Positions 15,542-24,564 of a stretch of DNA of 62,905 nucleotides are shown here, one piece after another. Each line of letters starts with the position of its first letter. Positions within the stretch are counted from its first letter, which is position 1. The stretch is from a virus, in the IMG/VR virus record IMGVR_UViG_3300047175_000033, positions 1 through 62,905 of that record. One strand, given 5' to 3'. Made by a program: the position numbers and the translations under genes. The notes under the pieces were generated by a model. The model was not told the DNA's origin and did not search any database. It worked only from the letters and a program-made list of their open reading frames with translations.

Positions 15542-15778
15542 CTATTTCCCCTTCTTCGGTGAAGCGACCATGCCCTTGCCTTTACCCAGTACCCGGTTGG
15601 CCCTGGCGTCAATCGAGTTCTCTTCGCTCTTCGACATGCGGCCGGCGTGCTCAGCCGCGCTCGCGCGTGACTTGGCATCGGCGGCGTGCGCCTTGTCCTC
15701 GACCGGGTAGCTGCGGCCGGGGCCGGCGAAGTCGCCGGAGGGCATTTTCTTGCGCTCGGCGGTGTCCAGTTTGGCCAT
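15542..15778 (-). CDS. Conserved small phage protein (FAGPGRSYP family)
   Basis: A 78-residue basic protein. The segment SGDFAGPGRSYPVEDKAHAADAKSRASAAEHAG is a strongly conserved phage motif, usually in a capsid or head protein or its neighbours. A Lys/Gly tail ends it. Its ATG overlaps the upstream stop (ATGA). Function is unknown, though virion association is likely from context. Confidence 0.75.
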   Translation of the reverse strand: MAKLDTAERKKMPSGDFAGPGRSYPVEDKAHAADAKSRASAAEHAGRMSKSEENSIDARANRVLGKGKGMVASPKKGK

Positions 15779-16050
15779 CAGAACACCTCGACAGGAGTGA
15801 CGGTGAGGCCGCCGATCGACGAGCACCAGTACGCACCGCTCGCCGGGCAGGCGATCAGCTCTGAGCGGCCCGGCGGGATCGGGATGAGCGGAGTCGCCGG
15901 GACCGCGTTGGTCGCGCTGAAACCGAAGTCAGCCCATGCGCTCTCGCTGCCGGTGTTGCTCACCAGCACGTGCGAAGCCTGGGCCGTGCGGGCGACCGCC
16001 GTGGCCGCTGCAATCGTGACCGGCTTGCCGGTCTGACGGAATGGATACAT
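15778..16050 (-). CDS. Small beta-rich structural protein
   Basis: A 90-residue protein (MYPFRQTGKPVTIAAATAVARTAQ...). The VLVSNTGSESAWADFGFSAT and PIPPGRSELIACP segments resemble phage proteins that fold as a beta sandwich, sometimes fibre-associated. It is coupled to the next gene by ATGA. Confidence 0.65.
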   Translation of the reverse strand: MYPFRQTGKPVTIAAATAVARTAQASHVLVSNTGSESAWADFGFSATNAVPATPLIPIPPGRSELIACPASGAYWCSSIGGLTVTPVEVF

Positions 16051-16059
16051 GTATCTCTC

Positions 16060-16644
16060 CTATTGGATGGTAATGACGCCGCGCAGAATCTCGGTGACGA
16101 TGCCGCTGGTCGGGTCCGTATTCATCAATGCGTAGTAGCCCTGCTGCCACGTAACGCCGGCCGTCTGCAGCAGCGGCACGATCGTCATGGCGTTCAGGTC
16201 CACGGTGATGCCCGACGGGTTCGTGAGCGTCACGAGCGGCGTGTCATTCATCTCCGGCGTGTCGTAGACGTTCAGGGTGAACTGCTGGCCCGTGAGGTTG
16301 GCCGGCGTGCTGTACACCAGAAATCCGCCTGACAGGTAAGCACTATAGTCAGCACTGCTAACATCAGTGAGCGCGACAGTGTTGCCGTCGACATACAGCG
16401 ACTTTTTCCACTCTTCGCCACGCGGCGGGTATGAACGCGCGTTGATCTGCGTCATGCCCTGCACGCCGTTGAGCGCCACCGGCCAGCCATAGGGCACCCC
16501 GTGATTGGGCGCCGTAACCACGGCGGGCGCGGCCTGCGTGATCCCCGTGACCGGAACGGTCGTCAGCTCGTCCGTACCCCAGCGCACGACCATGTGCCAC
16601 GTCTCGCCGGCCTGTACATAGAAGTCCTGAATATTCCGGCTCAT
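16060..16644 (-). CDS. Probable tail protein
   Basis: A 194-residue protein with an Ig-like or beta-sandwich composition. MSRNIQDFYVQAGETWHMVVRWG is followed by a VTGITQAAPAVVTAPNHGVPYGWPV loop seen in phage fibre and baseplate proteins. The start at 16644 was chosen because the longer frame overlaps the large upstream gene. The order suggests it is part of the tail tip or fibre. Confidence 0.7.
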   Translation of the reverse strand: MSRNIQDFYVQAGETWHMVVRWGTDELTTVPVTGITQAAPAVVTAPNHGVPYGWPVALNGVQGMTQINARSYPPRGEEWKKSLYVDGNTVALTDVSSADYSAYLSGGFLVYSTPANLTGQQFTLNVYDTPEMNDTPLVTLTNPSGITVDLNAMTIVPLLQTAGVTWQQGYYALMNTDPTSGIVTEILRGVITIQ

Positions 16645-16678
16645 GGGTGCCCCGCCTGAGAAATGTGTGGAGTGTACA

Positions 16679-19600
16679 TTACTGCCCCGATGGCATCGCC
16701 GCGTAACCGACCTTGGCCTGCGCCGCCGGCAGCTCGCGACGTGTGAGCGGCATACCGAAGCCGGACTGCGCGCCGATCGCGTACTCCTGCACGTGTTGCC
16801 GGATGGCGTCGGCCGCGCCACGGATCGGCTGATACGGGTTCGCGGCGTTGAACTTCATCATGGCGTCCATCGCATCCTTCTGCAGCCCGGTGTCGCCCGT
16901 CTGCATGGCCTTGACCATCTGATCGTCAATCACGCTGCGGCGGTGCTGCAGCAGCTGCTGGCTTAGGCTCTGGCTATAGGCGCCTTCATCGCGCGTCGCC
17001 TTGTCGGCCGTGCGGAAGCCTGCAGCCTGCAGGGCGGTGTCCCACGTGCCCGCTGCGAACGTGCCATCCGCCTGCTGCTCCCCGAACGGCAGCTTGTTGC
17101 CCTTGCTGTCGGTATAGCCGCCCGCGCCGATCGCGCCACCCAGCTCGGCCGCCTTGTAGTACGGCTTGAGGCCGCTCGGCAGCATCTGCTCGATCCCCTT
17201 GACGTAATAGCCATCCGAGATTTTGCTCATGCCCAGCGCGAGGTCGACACCGGCATTGATCGCCGGACCCATGAGCTGCTGCGACTGGCTCTCGATGCGA
17301 TCGGACAGCATGCGGCGATCGACCAGAAACTCGGAGCCCGGCAGCAGGTTCTCAAGCCCGAAAGTCGACGTGTCCATGTTGACCAGATGCCCGAGGCCAT
17401 GCGCGATGATGTCGCCGCCCTGCTGCCCGAACGTGCTGTTCAGGAAGTTGCGCACGCTGTCGCGCACGTCGGTCGGATCGTCCTGATCCTTGGCCAGCGT
17501 GTTGTACGCACCAAACGCCGCGTTGGCGAACGGCAGGCCCATCACGCCCGAGATCATCGCGGTGGTGGCCATCAGGCCAAGGAATTCCTTCTTGGCCTCA
17601 GACGAACGCTGGGCGCCGGCCGCGCTCCTGTCCTGCGAAAAGAAGCCGTCCTGCACCGTGCGCACGATCTGCTGCATGGTCTGTAACTGATAGTTCATGA
17701 ACGCCGTCAAGAGCGGCGTGACCTTGCCCGCGAACCCCTGCTTGCCGATCTGGCGGGCAGTGTTGTCCGGGTCAAAGTTGTCCATCGCGTTGTTGACGTT
17801 CTTGATCGCCCACTCGGTCGCAGCCTGCGGCGTCATGCGCTTGTCACCGGCCGCCGTCGCAAGCCGGAACGATGCGAGGCCCATCGTGAACCGGTTGGTC
17901 ATCTCGGCATACTGCGCCGTCATGGAAGCAAGCCGCGCCACGTCCTGTGAGCGCTGGCTCGACCCACTGATCGCGTGCTGCAGCTGCTGCGCCTGACCCA
18001 GCTTCAGGATGCCCCGGTCATGCAGCTCCTGCACGAATGCCTCTTCGGCGGCCGACAGCCCGAGGCCCCGGAAGCTCATGCCGGTATCGAGCACGCCACG
18101 CATGCCGCCCTGCGCGTAACCGGCGCGGATCGTGTTGGCGATCACCTTCATGGCCACACCCGTCGCCCCCGCGATTTCCTTGGAGCCACGCACCGCGCCG
18201 TACTTCGCGGCGAGGATCGGCAGACCACGGTGCCACGGCTGCGCCATCGTGCGGATATAGAAGGCCGGGGAGGCGGCCAGATAGAACGTGTGCCCCAGCG
18301 AGTTGAGCAGATTGATGTTCGTGTTGTCGATCCGCTTCATGCCGTTGGCGTAGCGCTGGTTGATCTCGTTGGCAACCATCTGCGCGCGGGCCGCGTTGTC
18401 ACCCGTGCCCGTACGGTTCAGGGCCGTGATCGAATCCGACATGGCCTTGACCGACGCCCCGAAGTGCTGGTTCGTGTAGCTGTTGGCCATGTCCTGCACG
18501 TTGCCCGAGGCGCGGCGCGCGAAGTTGCCCACAAAGTCGGCATCGTAGCCCGGCACGCCCCGGCGCTGCATCTTCGCGCTGCGCGCGCTCGTCTCCGGCA
18601 GCATGGACATCAGCTGGCGCGTAAGCGTCTGTTTCATCTCCAGCGCCTGCTCGGCGTTCAGACCCATGCCCTCGACCATGTCGTGCAGCGACTCGTTGAG
18701 CTGCCGCAAGGCCGGTGTGATACCCGCGACGTTCTGCATGTCCATGTTGGCCAGCAGGCCGCGCGCCGAGCCCGGCACGTCGATCGAATCGCCGCCGGCT
18801 GCGATCAGCTTGTTGAGCAGGCCCTGCGCCTGATCGAGCGTATCGACACGGAAAAACGCGTGTGTCTGGCTGTTCAGGTCACCCAGCACCTTGTTGGTTC
18901 CGGTGAGCGCGGCCTGCAGCTTCGCCTGCGTCTGCGCGGGTACGCCCGGCTTGAATGCGACGTTCACAAAATAATCGCCGTCGCGCCCGAGGCTGAAGTA
19001 CGGGTGCTGCACCTGCGCGGTGTACAGACGCTCCAGCTCGGCCATCTGGGTACGCAACTGGGAATTGGCCGGCAGGTCGCGCGCATCCTTGAACATCGCA
19101 TCGAGCCGTGCCCCCAGCGCCGAGCTGGCACCGTCCAGATGGAAGTCCGGGTGGCCGTTGCGGGCACCCTTAAGGTCCGGGTTCATGAGGTCGAGCCGGG
19201 CAATGTGCTGGGCCGCGAGCTGGCTCTCCATGCGGGCACCCGTAATGCGGTCCTCCATGCGCGCACGGTTCGCATCACCCGGTTCCATGCGCGCGAGTTC
19301 GGCTTCGAGGCGCGGGGTCGCACCGATCGCGGCGCGCAGCTTGTTGGCGGCAATCGTCGCCGTCGTCTGGATGAGCGATTTGCGGTTGTGCTGCTCGCCC
19401 TCGCGCACCAGCGCCTTCAGGTTCTCCGGCAGCTGGGTGTACATCCGGTGGATGTTGTCCACGTGCGTCTTCAGGCTGTCATCGAGCGACGCGTTATCGG
19501 CCTTGTTGCGCGCGAAATTCTTGGTGTAGTCAAACCCATGAATGCTCGCCTCGCCGCCAATGGTCATCATCTTTTCGCCATAACCACGCGGGTCTTTCGT

Positions 19601-22600
19601 TGCGCGCAGCGCTTCCTGCGAACGCTTCACGTAGTCGCCCAGGCGGTCGCTGATGTGCTCGGACACGACGCGGCGCAGATCGCGCGCGGCACGGTACGCA
19701 TCTACTGCCTTGACGAATCCCGACTGCACCAGCTCCGGCACCCCGCTGATCTGGTGAGCGATGAAGTCAACCGTTTTCCAGCCGAGCATGTGCTGGAATA
19801 CCGGCCGGCTGATCCGGTCGAGCGGCACCTTGTCGCCCAGCTTGTCGGCCACCCTGGCGAAGCTGTGCAGGACCTTGTCGGTTGCGCCGGCCGCGCCCTG
19901 CGGCGACTTCTCGAAGTCGGCTTCGTTCTTTGCCGCTTCGAGCATCACATTGGACGCGTCCATGGCCTTCGCGAGCGCGGTGCGGTCGTCCGTCTTCAGG
20001 CCGAGCATCCGGCGCGCGGCGTCCACCACGCGTGACCACAGCGACTTGCCGGTGCCCTGCGACTGAAGGAAGCGCTGGAATTGCGGGTTCGACCGCAGCT
20101 CGGCGGCGAATTCCTGCGCGTTGGTCAGCCCGTAATGATCATCCGGCGAGGCCACCTTGAGCGCATCGGTGCGCACCTTCTCCATGTCGTCAAACGCGCG
20201 CTTGAGCTGGGCCTCAGCCTGCGTGCGCGGTGTGCCGATCGTCTGCGCGCGCTCGATCGTGTGAAACAGCGCGGCGTGCGTTGCCTCGTGCAGGATCGTC
20301 CCCTCCGACTCGCCGCCGGGATGGATGTTGATGCGGTCAGCATCGGGGTAGTAGGCGCCGGCCGCTTTCGGGTCGAACCCGTCGCGGTGGATGCTGGTCT
20401 TCAGGCCCAGCTCGCCCAGGCGCTGCGCGAGGTCGCGCACCCACGGCTGCGAGCCGTTCGTGGCCAGATGCGTAAGCATGTCCGACAGCTTGTGCGAGAC
20501 GATCGCCGGAGCCAGAAGCCCCGGATCAACCACGTCCGGGTTGGCCATCTTCAGCGGCTGTTCGAGGCGCTTGGTGTACGGCTTCCCGGTCGCATTCGCG
20601 CGGTCGAGCGTGGCCTGCACGGTCGCCTCGTCATGCTGGCCCGCGTCGGCGTTGATCGCCTTCAGGTTCTCGTAGGCTTCCTTGGCATCGGTGAAGCGCT
20701 GCTGCTCAAGATCAGACAGCTGCTCTTTCTTGAACATGCGGTCACGAAAGCCCGCGATGGTCTTCTGCACGTTACGTATTGCGGCCGGGACCTGATCGCG
20801 CACGGTGGGCTCAAAACCGCCCGGCATCGTGGCTGCGATCTTCGCCGTCTTCGGACCCGGTTCGGCGGGGCCAAGCGGGTCCTTGGGCGGGATGTTCTCC
20901 CCAAGCGCGGCTTTCGCGGCGGCCGGCTGCTCGCCCGCGATGCGCGTCGGCGTCTTCTCTGCAGGCTCGGCAGCAGGCGACGGCGCGGCAGTTTCCGCTG
21001 CGGGCTTCTCGGCCTCCCACTTGTCAGCCAGCTTGTTCATGAGCGTCTGCACGTCGACCGACATGTTGCCCTTGGCCGCATCGCGCACCGCATCGATCTG
21101 GTCCTGATGCGTGGCCATGCCGTCGAGCTTCAGCTTGCCCACGCGCGCATCAAACGAGCGCATCGCGGCGCCGCTCACGCCGTCCGCTTCCTGCTTGACG
21201 GTATCCGCGTCGCGCGTCAGCTCTTCGGTCTGCTTCGGCGCGTTGGCGTCCGGCTGCACGGAGCTGGACCGCGTGCCTTCTTCGTCCTCCACGCGGTCGG
21301 CCAGCTGCTCACCCTTCGCGCGCGTGGCGATCAGGTTCGACTCGTGTTCACGCTGCGCGTCGTAGGCGCTGTACGCGTCGTCGATCTGCTTCTGGCGCAG
21401 GGCCTGCTGCATCGAGTCGGCCAGCTGCGTGTTGGTACGATCCTCGGGCGCCTTCTCATCCACCAACGGGTTGAGGGATGGTTCGGGCGCAGCCTCGCGC
21501 CCGGCAACCATTTTCTCGTAGCTGTCGGCATCCTCGCGCATCAGCGCTTCCTGCGTGTCAGGCGAGGCGAGATACGCCTTGTACGCCTTCGCGAGGTCCT
21601 GCCCCTTCAGGTCCTTGGCCGCGTCCGTCTGCGCGAACGTGGCGCGGTCCATCGGCGCCGCTGTGGGGATACCTGCGTCGCTCAGCACGCTCTTGACCTG
21701 ATCGTGCAGATCGCTGAGCGCCTGTGTGTGATCGGCGGCCTGTGCGTCGGTCGCAGCCGGCGGCGTGTCCAGCCCGATCATTTTCGCCCACGCGGCGGGG
21801 CGCTCCGCTTCCGGCAGACCGCTGATGAAGGCGTTCGCATGCCCGATGTCGTTGGACGACGAGCCATCAGGGAACGTGAACGAACGCACGCCCGGCGGCA
21901 AGACCGTGCCATCCGGCATCACCGGGATCGGCGTCTGTCCCATCGGCAGCTGCGGGTACTGGGTGTGCGTGAGCAGCGGCGTGCCCTGATCCACAGATGC
22001 GCCCGGCGCGGCGGCTTCAGCCGGTGCGGCCGGCGTCTCGGCGACCGGATTGCCCAGTAGCTGCTGCCATGCGGCGGCGCGCTGTTCAACCGGCAGGCCG
22101 TTGATATACGCCTGCGCCTGCCCGATGTCGCTGGACGAGGACTGGTCAGGAAAGTTGAACACGTGGCCAATCGGGGCGTGGTACAGATTGCCCTCGGTGT
22201 CGCCGATCACGTTGCCGCCAATCCCCGGCAGCTGTCCGGGCGCTGGCTCTGCGGGCGCAGCAGCGGCCGGCCCGTAAAACGACTCAGGCGCACGCGGCCC
22301 CTGCTGCGGCGTCGGCTGGACCACTCCCGGCTGAAACAGCGTCGGGTCGACCGGCAGGCCCTGATTGTCCGTGATCGCCGTGTCAGCATTCGCGCGGAAT
22401 GCCGCCGCCTTGGCCGGGTCGACCTTGGCCAGCGCCGCCGCGTACTGGTCGGCGAGCTGGTTACGGATCGCGGGCGACGTGTCGGGGCTGGCCAGCGTCT
22501 GCGCGCTGCGCGCGGCGGCACGCACACTGAGCGCGCGGGACACGAGCCCGAGCGGCGTAGTGACAGCGGTTAGCCCCAGCATCGGGACGATCGAGTCTTT

Positions 22601-23446
22601 CATGGCCTCCAGCGGACTCGTGTCGTCGATTCCGTAGGAGTTCTCAATTTTCGCCTGCATGCCCGCCTGCGCGGCGCCGACTCCGACCGCTTCAGCGGCC
22701 GAGAGAGGCAGCTGCTTCAGGAACGGCGCGACCACGCCACCCTGGCCGGTCATCTGGCTGAGCACGTCTGCGGCGGCGTCTGCGCCTTCGGTGCCGACCA
22801 TTTTGCCTACTGCGCTACCGACCTTGCCGAGCATCTGGCCACCAACGAGACCGAGGCCCGTCATGGTGGCGAACGTACCCGCTGCACTGAGGTTCGCGGC
22901 GGTGCGTGCGTCTTCAGGATTGACGCCCTTGGCCTGTGCTTTCTCCAGCGTCTGCTGGCCCGCCTGGGCGCCGAAAAGCGCGCCACTACCAACCGCACCC
23001 GCGCCGGCAATGGCGGCGGCCGGGATGTCGACTGGAGCAGCGAAAGCGGCAGCGCCCAGCGCGAGCGGCACGGCAGCGATCGGCGCGATCTGTTCGGCGC
23101 CTGACGCGAGCGCATTGGTCAACCCGTTGTGAGCTGCCGGATTGAGCGTAAGGCCCGGTCGCTGCGCCATGCCCTGACCGAAGTTCGTCAGCGACTGCCC
23201 GATCTGCTGCGCGCCCACGAACTGCAGCGCCTGACCGCCGAGCTGCGGCAGGTCAGCGAGCGCACCGCGCGCCAGACCCGTACCGATTTCACCGAGCGCA
23301 CCACGCTGCGGCAGCGGCGCTGCGGGAGCGGCCGGCTGCGGTGCCGCGATCGGCGCAAAGGGATCGACAATCTGCGGCATCGCGCCGGCCGGTGCCGGAG
23401 CTGCTGGTTGCCCCTGTGCGGGCTGAAACGGATCGACAATCGCCAT
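16679..23446 (-). CDS. Giant internal virion protein, polyvalent type with metallopeptidase domain
   Basis: A 2,255-residue protein, over a tenth of the genome. Residues about 115-215 are Ala/Gly-rich and hydrophobic, suited to membrane insertion. A DIG/INGLP repeat occurs twice (about 430-465 and 521-556). A zinc-metallopeptidase motif, LHEATHA, lies at about 1053. A hydrophobic FYLAASPAFYIRTMAQPW block lies near 1730. The C-terminal 260 residues resemble large polyvalent protein domain LPD38. Such proteins are ejected into the cell with phage DNA. Probable roles are DNA entry and early counter-defence. Confidence 0.85.
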   Translation of the reverse strand: MAIVDPFQPAQGQPAAPAPAGAMPQIVDPFAPIAAPQPAAPAAPLPQRGALGEIGTGLARGALADLPQLGGQALQFVGAQQIGQSLTNFGQGMAQRPGLTLNPAAHNGLTNALASGAEQIAPIAAVPLALGAAAFAAPVDIPAAAIAGAGAVGSGALFGAQAGQQTLEKAQAKGVNPEDARTAANLSAAGTFATMTGLGLVGGQMLGKVGSAVGKMVGTEGADAAADVLSQMTGQGGVVAPFLKQLPLSAAEAVGVGAAQAGMQAKIENSYGIDDTSPLEAMKDSIVPMLGLTAVTTPLGLVSRALSVRAAARSAQTLASPDTSPAIRNQLADQYAAALAKVDPAKAAAFRANADTAITDNQGLPVDPTLFQPGVVQPTPQQGPRAPESFYGPAAAAPAEPAPGQLPGIGGNVIGDTEGNLYHAPIGHVFNFPDQSSSSDIGQAQAYINGLPVEQRAAAWQQLLGNPVAETPAAPAEAAAPGASVDQGTPLLTHTQYPQLPMGQTPIPVMPDGTVLPPGVRSFTFPDGSSSNDIGHANAFISGLPEAERPAAWAKMIGLDTPPAATDAQAADHTQALSDLHDQVKSVLSDAGIPTAAPMDRATFAQTDAAKDLKGQDLAKAYKAYLASPDTQEALMREDADSYEKMVAGREAAPEPSLNPLVDEKAPEDRTNTQLADSMQQALRQKQIDDAYSAYDAQREHESNLIATRAKGEQLADRVEDEEGTRSSSVQPDANAPKQTEELTRDADTVKQEADGVSGAAMRSFDARVGKLKLDGMATHQDQIDAVRDAAKGNMSVDVQTLMNKLADKWEAEKPAAETAAPSPAAEPAEKTPTRIAGEQPAAAKAALGENIPPKDPLGPAEPGPKTAKIAATMPGGFEPTVRDQVPAAIRNVQKTIAGFRDRMFKKEQLSDLEQQRFTDAKEAYENLKAINADAGQHDEATVQATLDRANATGKPYTKRLEQPLKMANPDVVDPGLLAPAIVSHKLSDMLTHLATNGSQPWVRDLAQRLGELGLKTSIHRDGFDPKAAGAYYPDADRINIHPGGESEGTILHEATHAALFHTIERAQTIGTPRTQAEAQLKRAFDDMEKVRTDALKVASPDDHYGLTNAQEFAAELRSNPQFQRFLQSQGTGKSLWSRVVDAARRMLGLKTDDRTALAKAMDASNVMLEAAKNEADFEKSPQGAAGATDKVLHSFARVADKLGDKVPLDRISRPVFQHMLGWKTVDFIAHQISGVPELVQSGFVKAVDAYRAARDLRRVVSEHISDRLGDYVKRSQEALRATKDPRGYGEKMMTIGGEASIHGFDYTKNFARNKADNASLDDSLKTHVDNIHRMYTQLPENLKALVREGEQHNRKSLIQTTATIAANKLRAAIGATPRLEAELARMEPGDANRARMEDRITGARMESQLAAQHIARLDLMNPDLKGARNGHPDFHLDGASSALGARLDAMFKDARDLPANSQLRTQMAELERLYTAQVQHPYFSLGRDGDYFVNVAFKPGVPAQTQAKLQAALTGTNKVLGDLNSQTHAFFRVDTLDQAQGLLNKLIAAGGDSIDVPGSARGLLANMDMQNVAGITPALRQLNESLHDMVEGMGLNAEQALEMKQTLTRQLMSMLPETSARSAKMQRRGVPGYDADFVGNFARRASGNVQDMANSYTNQHFGASVKAMSDSITALNRTGTGDNAARAQMVANEINQRYANGMKRIDNTNINLLNSLGHTFYLAASPAFYIRTMAQPWHRGLPILAAKYGAVRGSKEIAGATGVAMKVIANTIRAGYAQGGMRGVLDTGMSFRGLGLSAAEEAFVQELHDRGILKLGQAQQLQHAISGSSQRSQDVARLASMTAQYAEMTNRFTMGLASFRLATAAGDKRMTPQAATEWAIKNVNNAMDNFDPDNTARQIGKQGFAGKVTPLLTAFMNYQLQTMQQIVRTVQDGFFSQDRSAAGAQRSSEAKKEFLGLMATTAMISGVMGLPFANAAFGAYNTLAKDQDDPTDVRDSVRNFLNSTFGQQGGDIIAHGLGHLVNMDTSTFGLENLLPGSEFLVDRRMLSDRIESQSQQLMGPAINAGVDLALGMSKISDGYYVKGIEQMLPSGLKPYYKAAELGGAIGAGGYTDSKGNKLPFGEQQADGTFAAGTWDTALQAAGFRTADKATRDEGAYSQSLSQQLLQHRRSVIDDQMVKAMQTGDTGLQKDAMDAMMKFNAANPYQPIRGAADAIRQHVQEYAIGAQSGFGMPLTRRELPAAQAKVGYAAMPSGQ

Positions 23447-23448
23447 TG

Positions 23449-24555
23449 TTAGTTCCCGTACGCCTTGGCGTAGTACGCCTTCAGGGTGTCGTCGCTCACA
23501 CCCGGATTCGCTGCGCGGGCGCGCGTAAGGAAGTTCTCCAGCGTCGGCTTGACGCCATTACCCGGCGCTGCAACCGGCGTCACTGCGCCTGCGCCCGAGG
23601 TGCCGTAAAGCGTGTCCGAGCCGGTCGGCATGCCGTAGGCGTTGTAACCCGTGTGCTGGCTGATCGGGCGCGGCGTGTTGTCGACCCCGTACTCTTCGGC
23701 TTCCTTGCGCGTGTTTTCCACGGTTTCCTGCGCCGTGGCGTTGGTCTGTGCTTCGGTCTCCCCGGCGATCGCCTGGTTGAGACTGTCCGCGCCCTGACCC
23801 TGCACCTGCCCGAAGTTGTTCTGGCCAACCGCCGCCGCGAGCATCGCCGCCCGCGCGTGGAAACCGAGGTCGCCACCGTTACCTGCCATCGCGTTCAGGT
23901 TGCGCATGGACGCCATCTGGTAGGCGAGCTGCTGCTGGAACCCGTAGGCGATCGCATCACGCGGGTCGGCAAAGTGGCCGTTCACGATCGTGCCGCCACC
24001 GGGCAGGCTGGAGAGCGGAACGTTGCCACCGTTCGACTGGTTGAACGGGTCCCATAGCGTAGGGTCACCACCACCACCACCGGCTGCACTCGTGCCCCCA
24101 GCCGCGCCGCCTACACCACCCGTCAGCGTCGGCAGGTTCACCGCTGCGGTCGCCGGGCCAACCTGACCACCCATATTCGCGGGCAGCGGCGGCACGTTGA
24201 CCGGGCCGGTCGAGTTCGGATCGTCAGTCCCCGGCAGTGGGGTCACCGCATTGACCGAGGGTGTCGCGGGCGTCGTCGGCGCGGTCGAGGCCGCAGCGGC
24301 AGGCACGGTCGGCTGCACGGGCGCACCCTGCGTTGCGCGCACGAGCGCAGCGGTGTCGATCGGCTGGCCGATCGGGGCGGCGGGTGGCGCGACAGCCGGC
24401 GTGAATGTCGGGATCGCACCCGACGTAGTACCCCGCGCGTTCGTGTCGAAGCGGGGCAGATATTGCGACGGCGCGACAGGAGCCGGCACCGGGAGCGGTG
24501 CCCCCGGATAGCGCCCGACAAACTGCGGCGGGAGTCCAGTGGTGGGATCGGCCAT
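23449..24555 (-). CDS. Virion protein, Pro/Ala-rich
   Basis: A 368-residue protein. The first 165 residues are low-complexity Pro/Ala/Thr/Gly. A helical core (DAIAYGFQQQLAYQMASMRNLNAMAGNGGDLGFHARAAML) follows, and the end is a short globular segment with a NFLTRARAANPGVSDDTLKAYY helix. Lying between the giant ejection protein and a coiled-coil protein, it is likely an internal virion protein. No enzymatic motif is visible. Confidence 0.7.
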   Translation of the reverse strand: MADPTTGLPPQFVGRYPGAPLPVPAPVAPSQYLPRFDTNARGTTSGAIPTFTPAVAPPAAPIGQPIDTAALVRATQGAPVQPTVPAAAASTAPTTPATPSVNAVTPLPGTDDPNSTGPVNVPPLPANMGGQVGPATAAVNLPTLTGGVGGAAGGTSAAGGGGGDPTLWDPFNQSNGGNVPLSSLPGGGTIVNGHFADPRDAIAYGFQQQLAYQMASMRNLNAMAGNGGDLGFHARAAMLAAAVGQNNFGQVQGQGADSLNQAIAGETEAQTNATAQETVENTRKEAEEYGVDNTPRPISQHTGYNAYGMPTGSDTLYGTSGAGAVTPVAAPGNGVKPTLENFLTRARAANPGVSDDTLKAYYAKAYGN

Positions 24556-24564
24556 GACGGCTCC

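Noticed and set aside
17975-22060. Two very long plus-strand open frames (686 and 659 residues) antisense to the giant virion protein
   Set aside because: They are antisense shadows typical of high-G+C coding DNA: Arg, His, Leu and Val-rich, without ribosome sites or recognisable motifs, opposite a well-supported gene.
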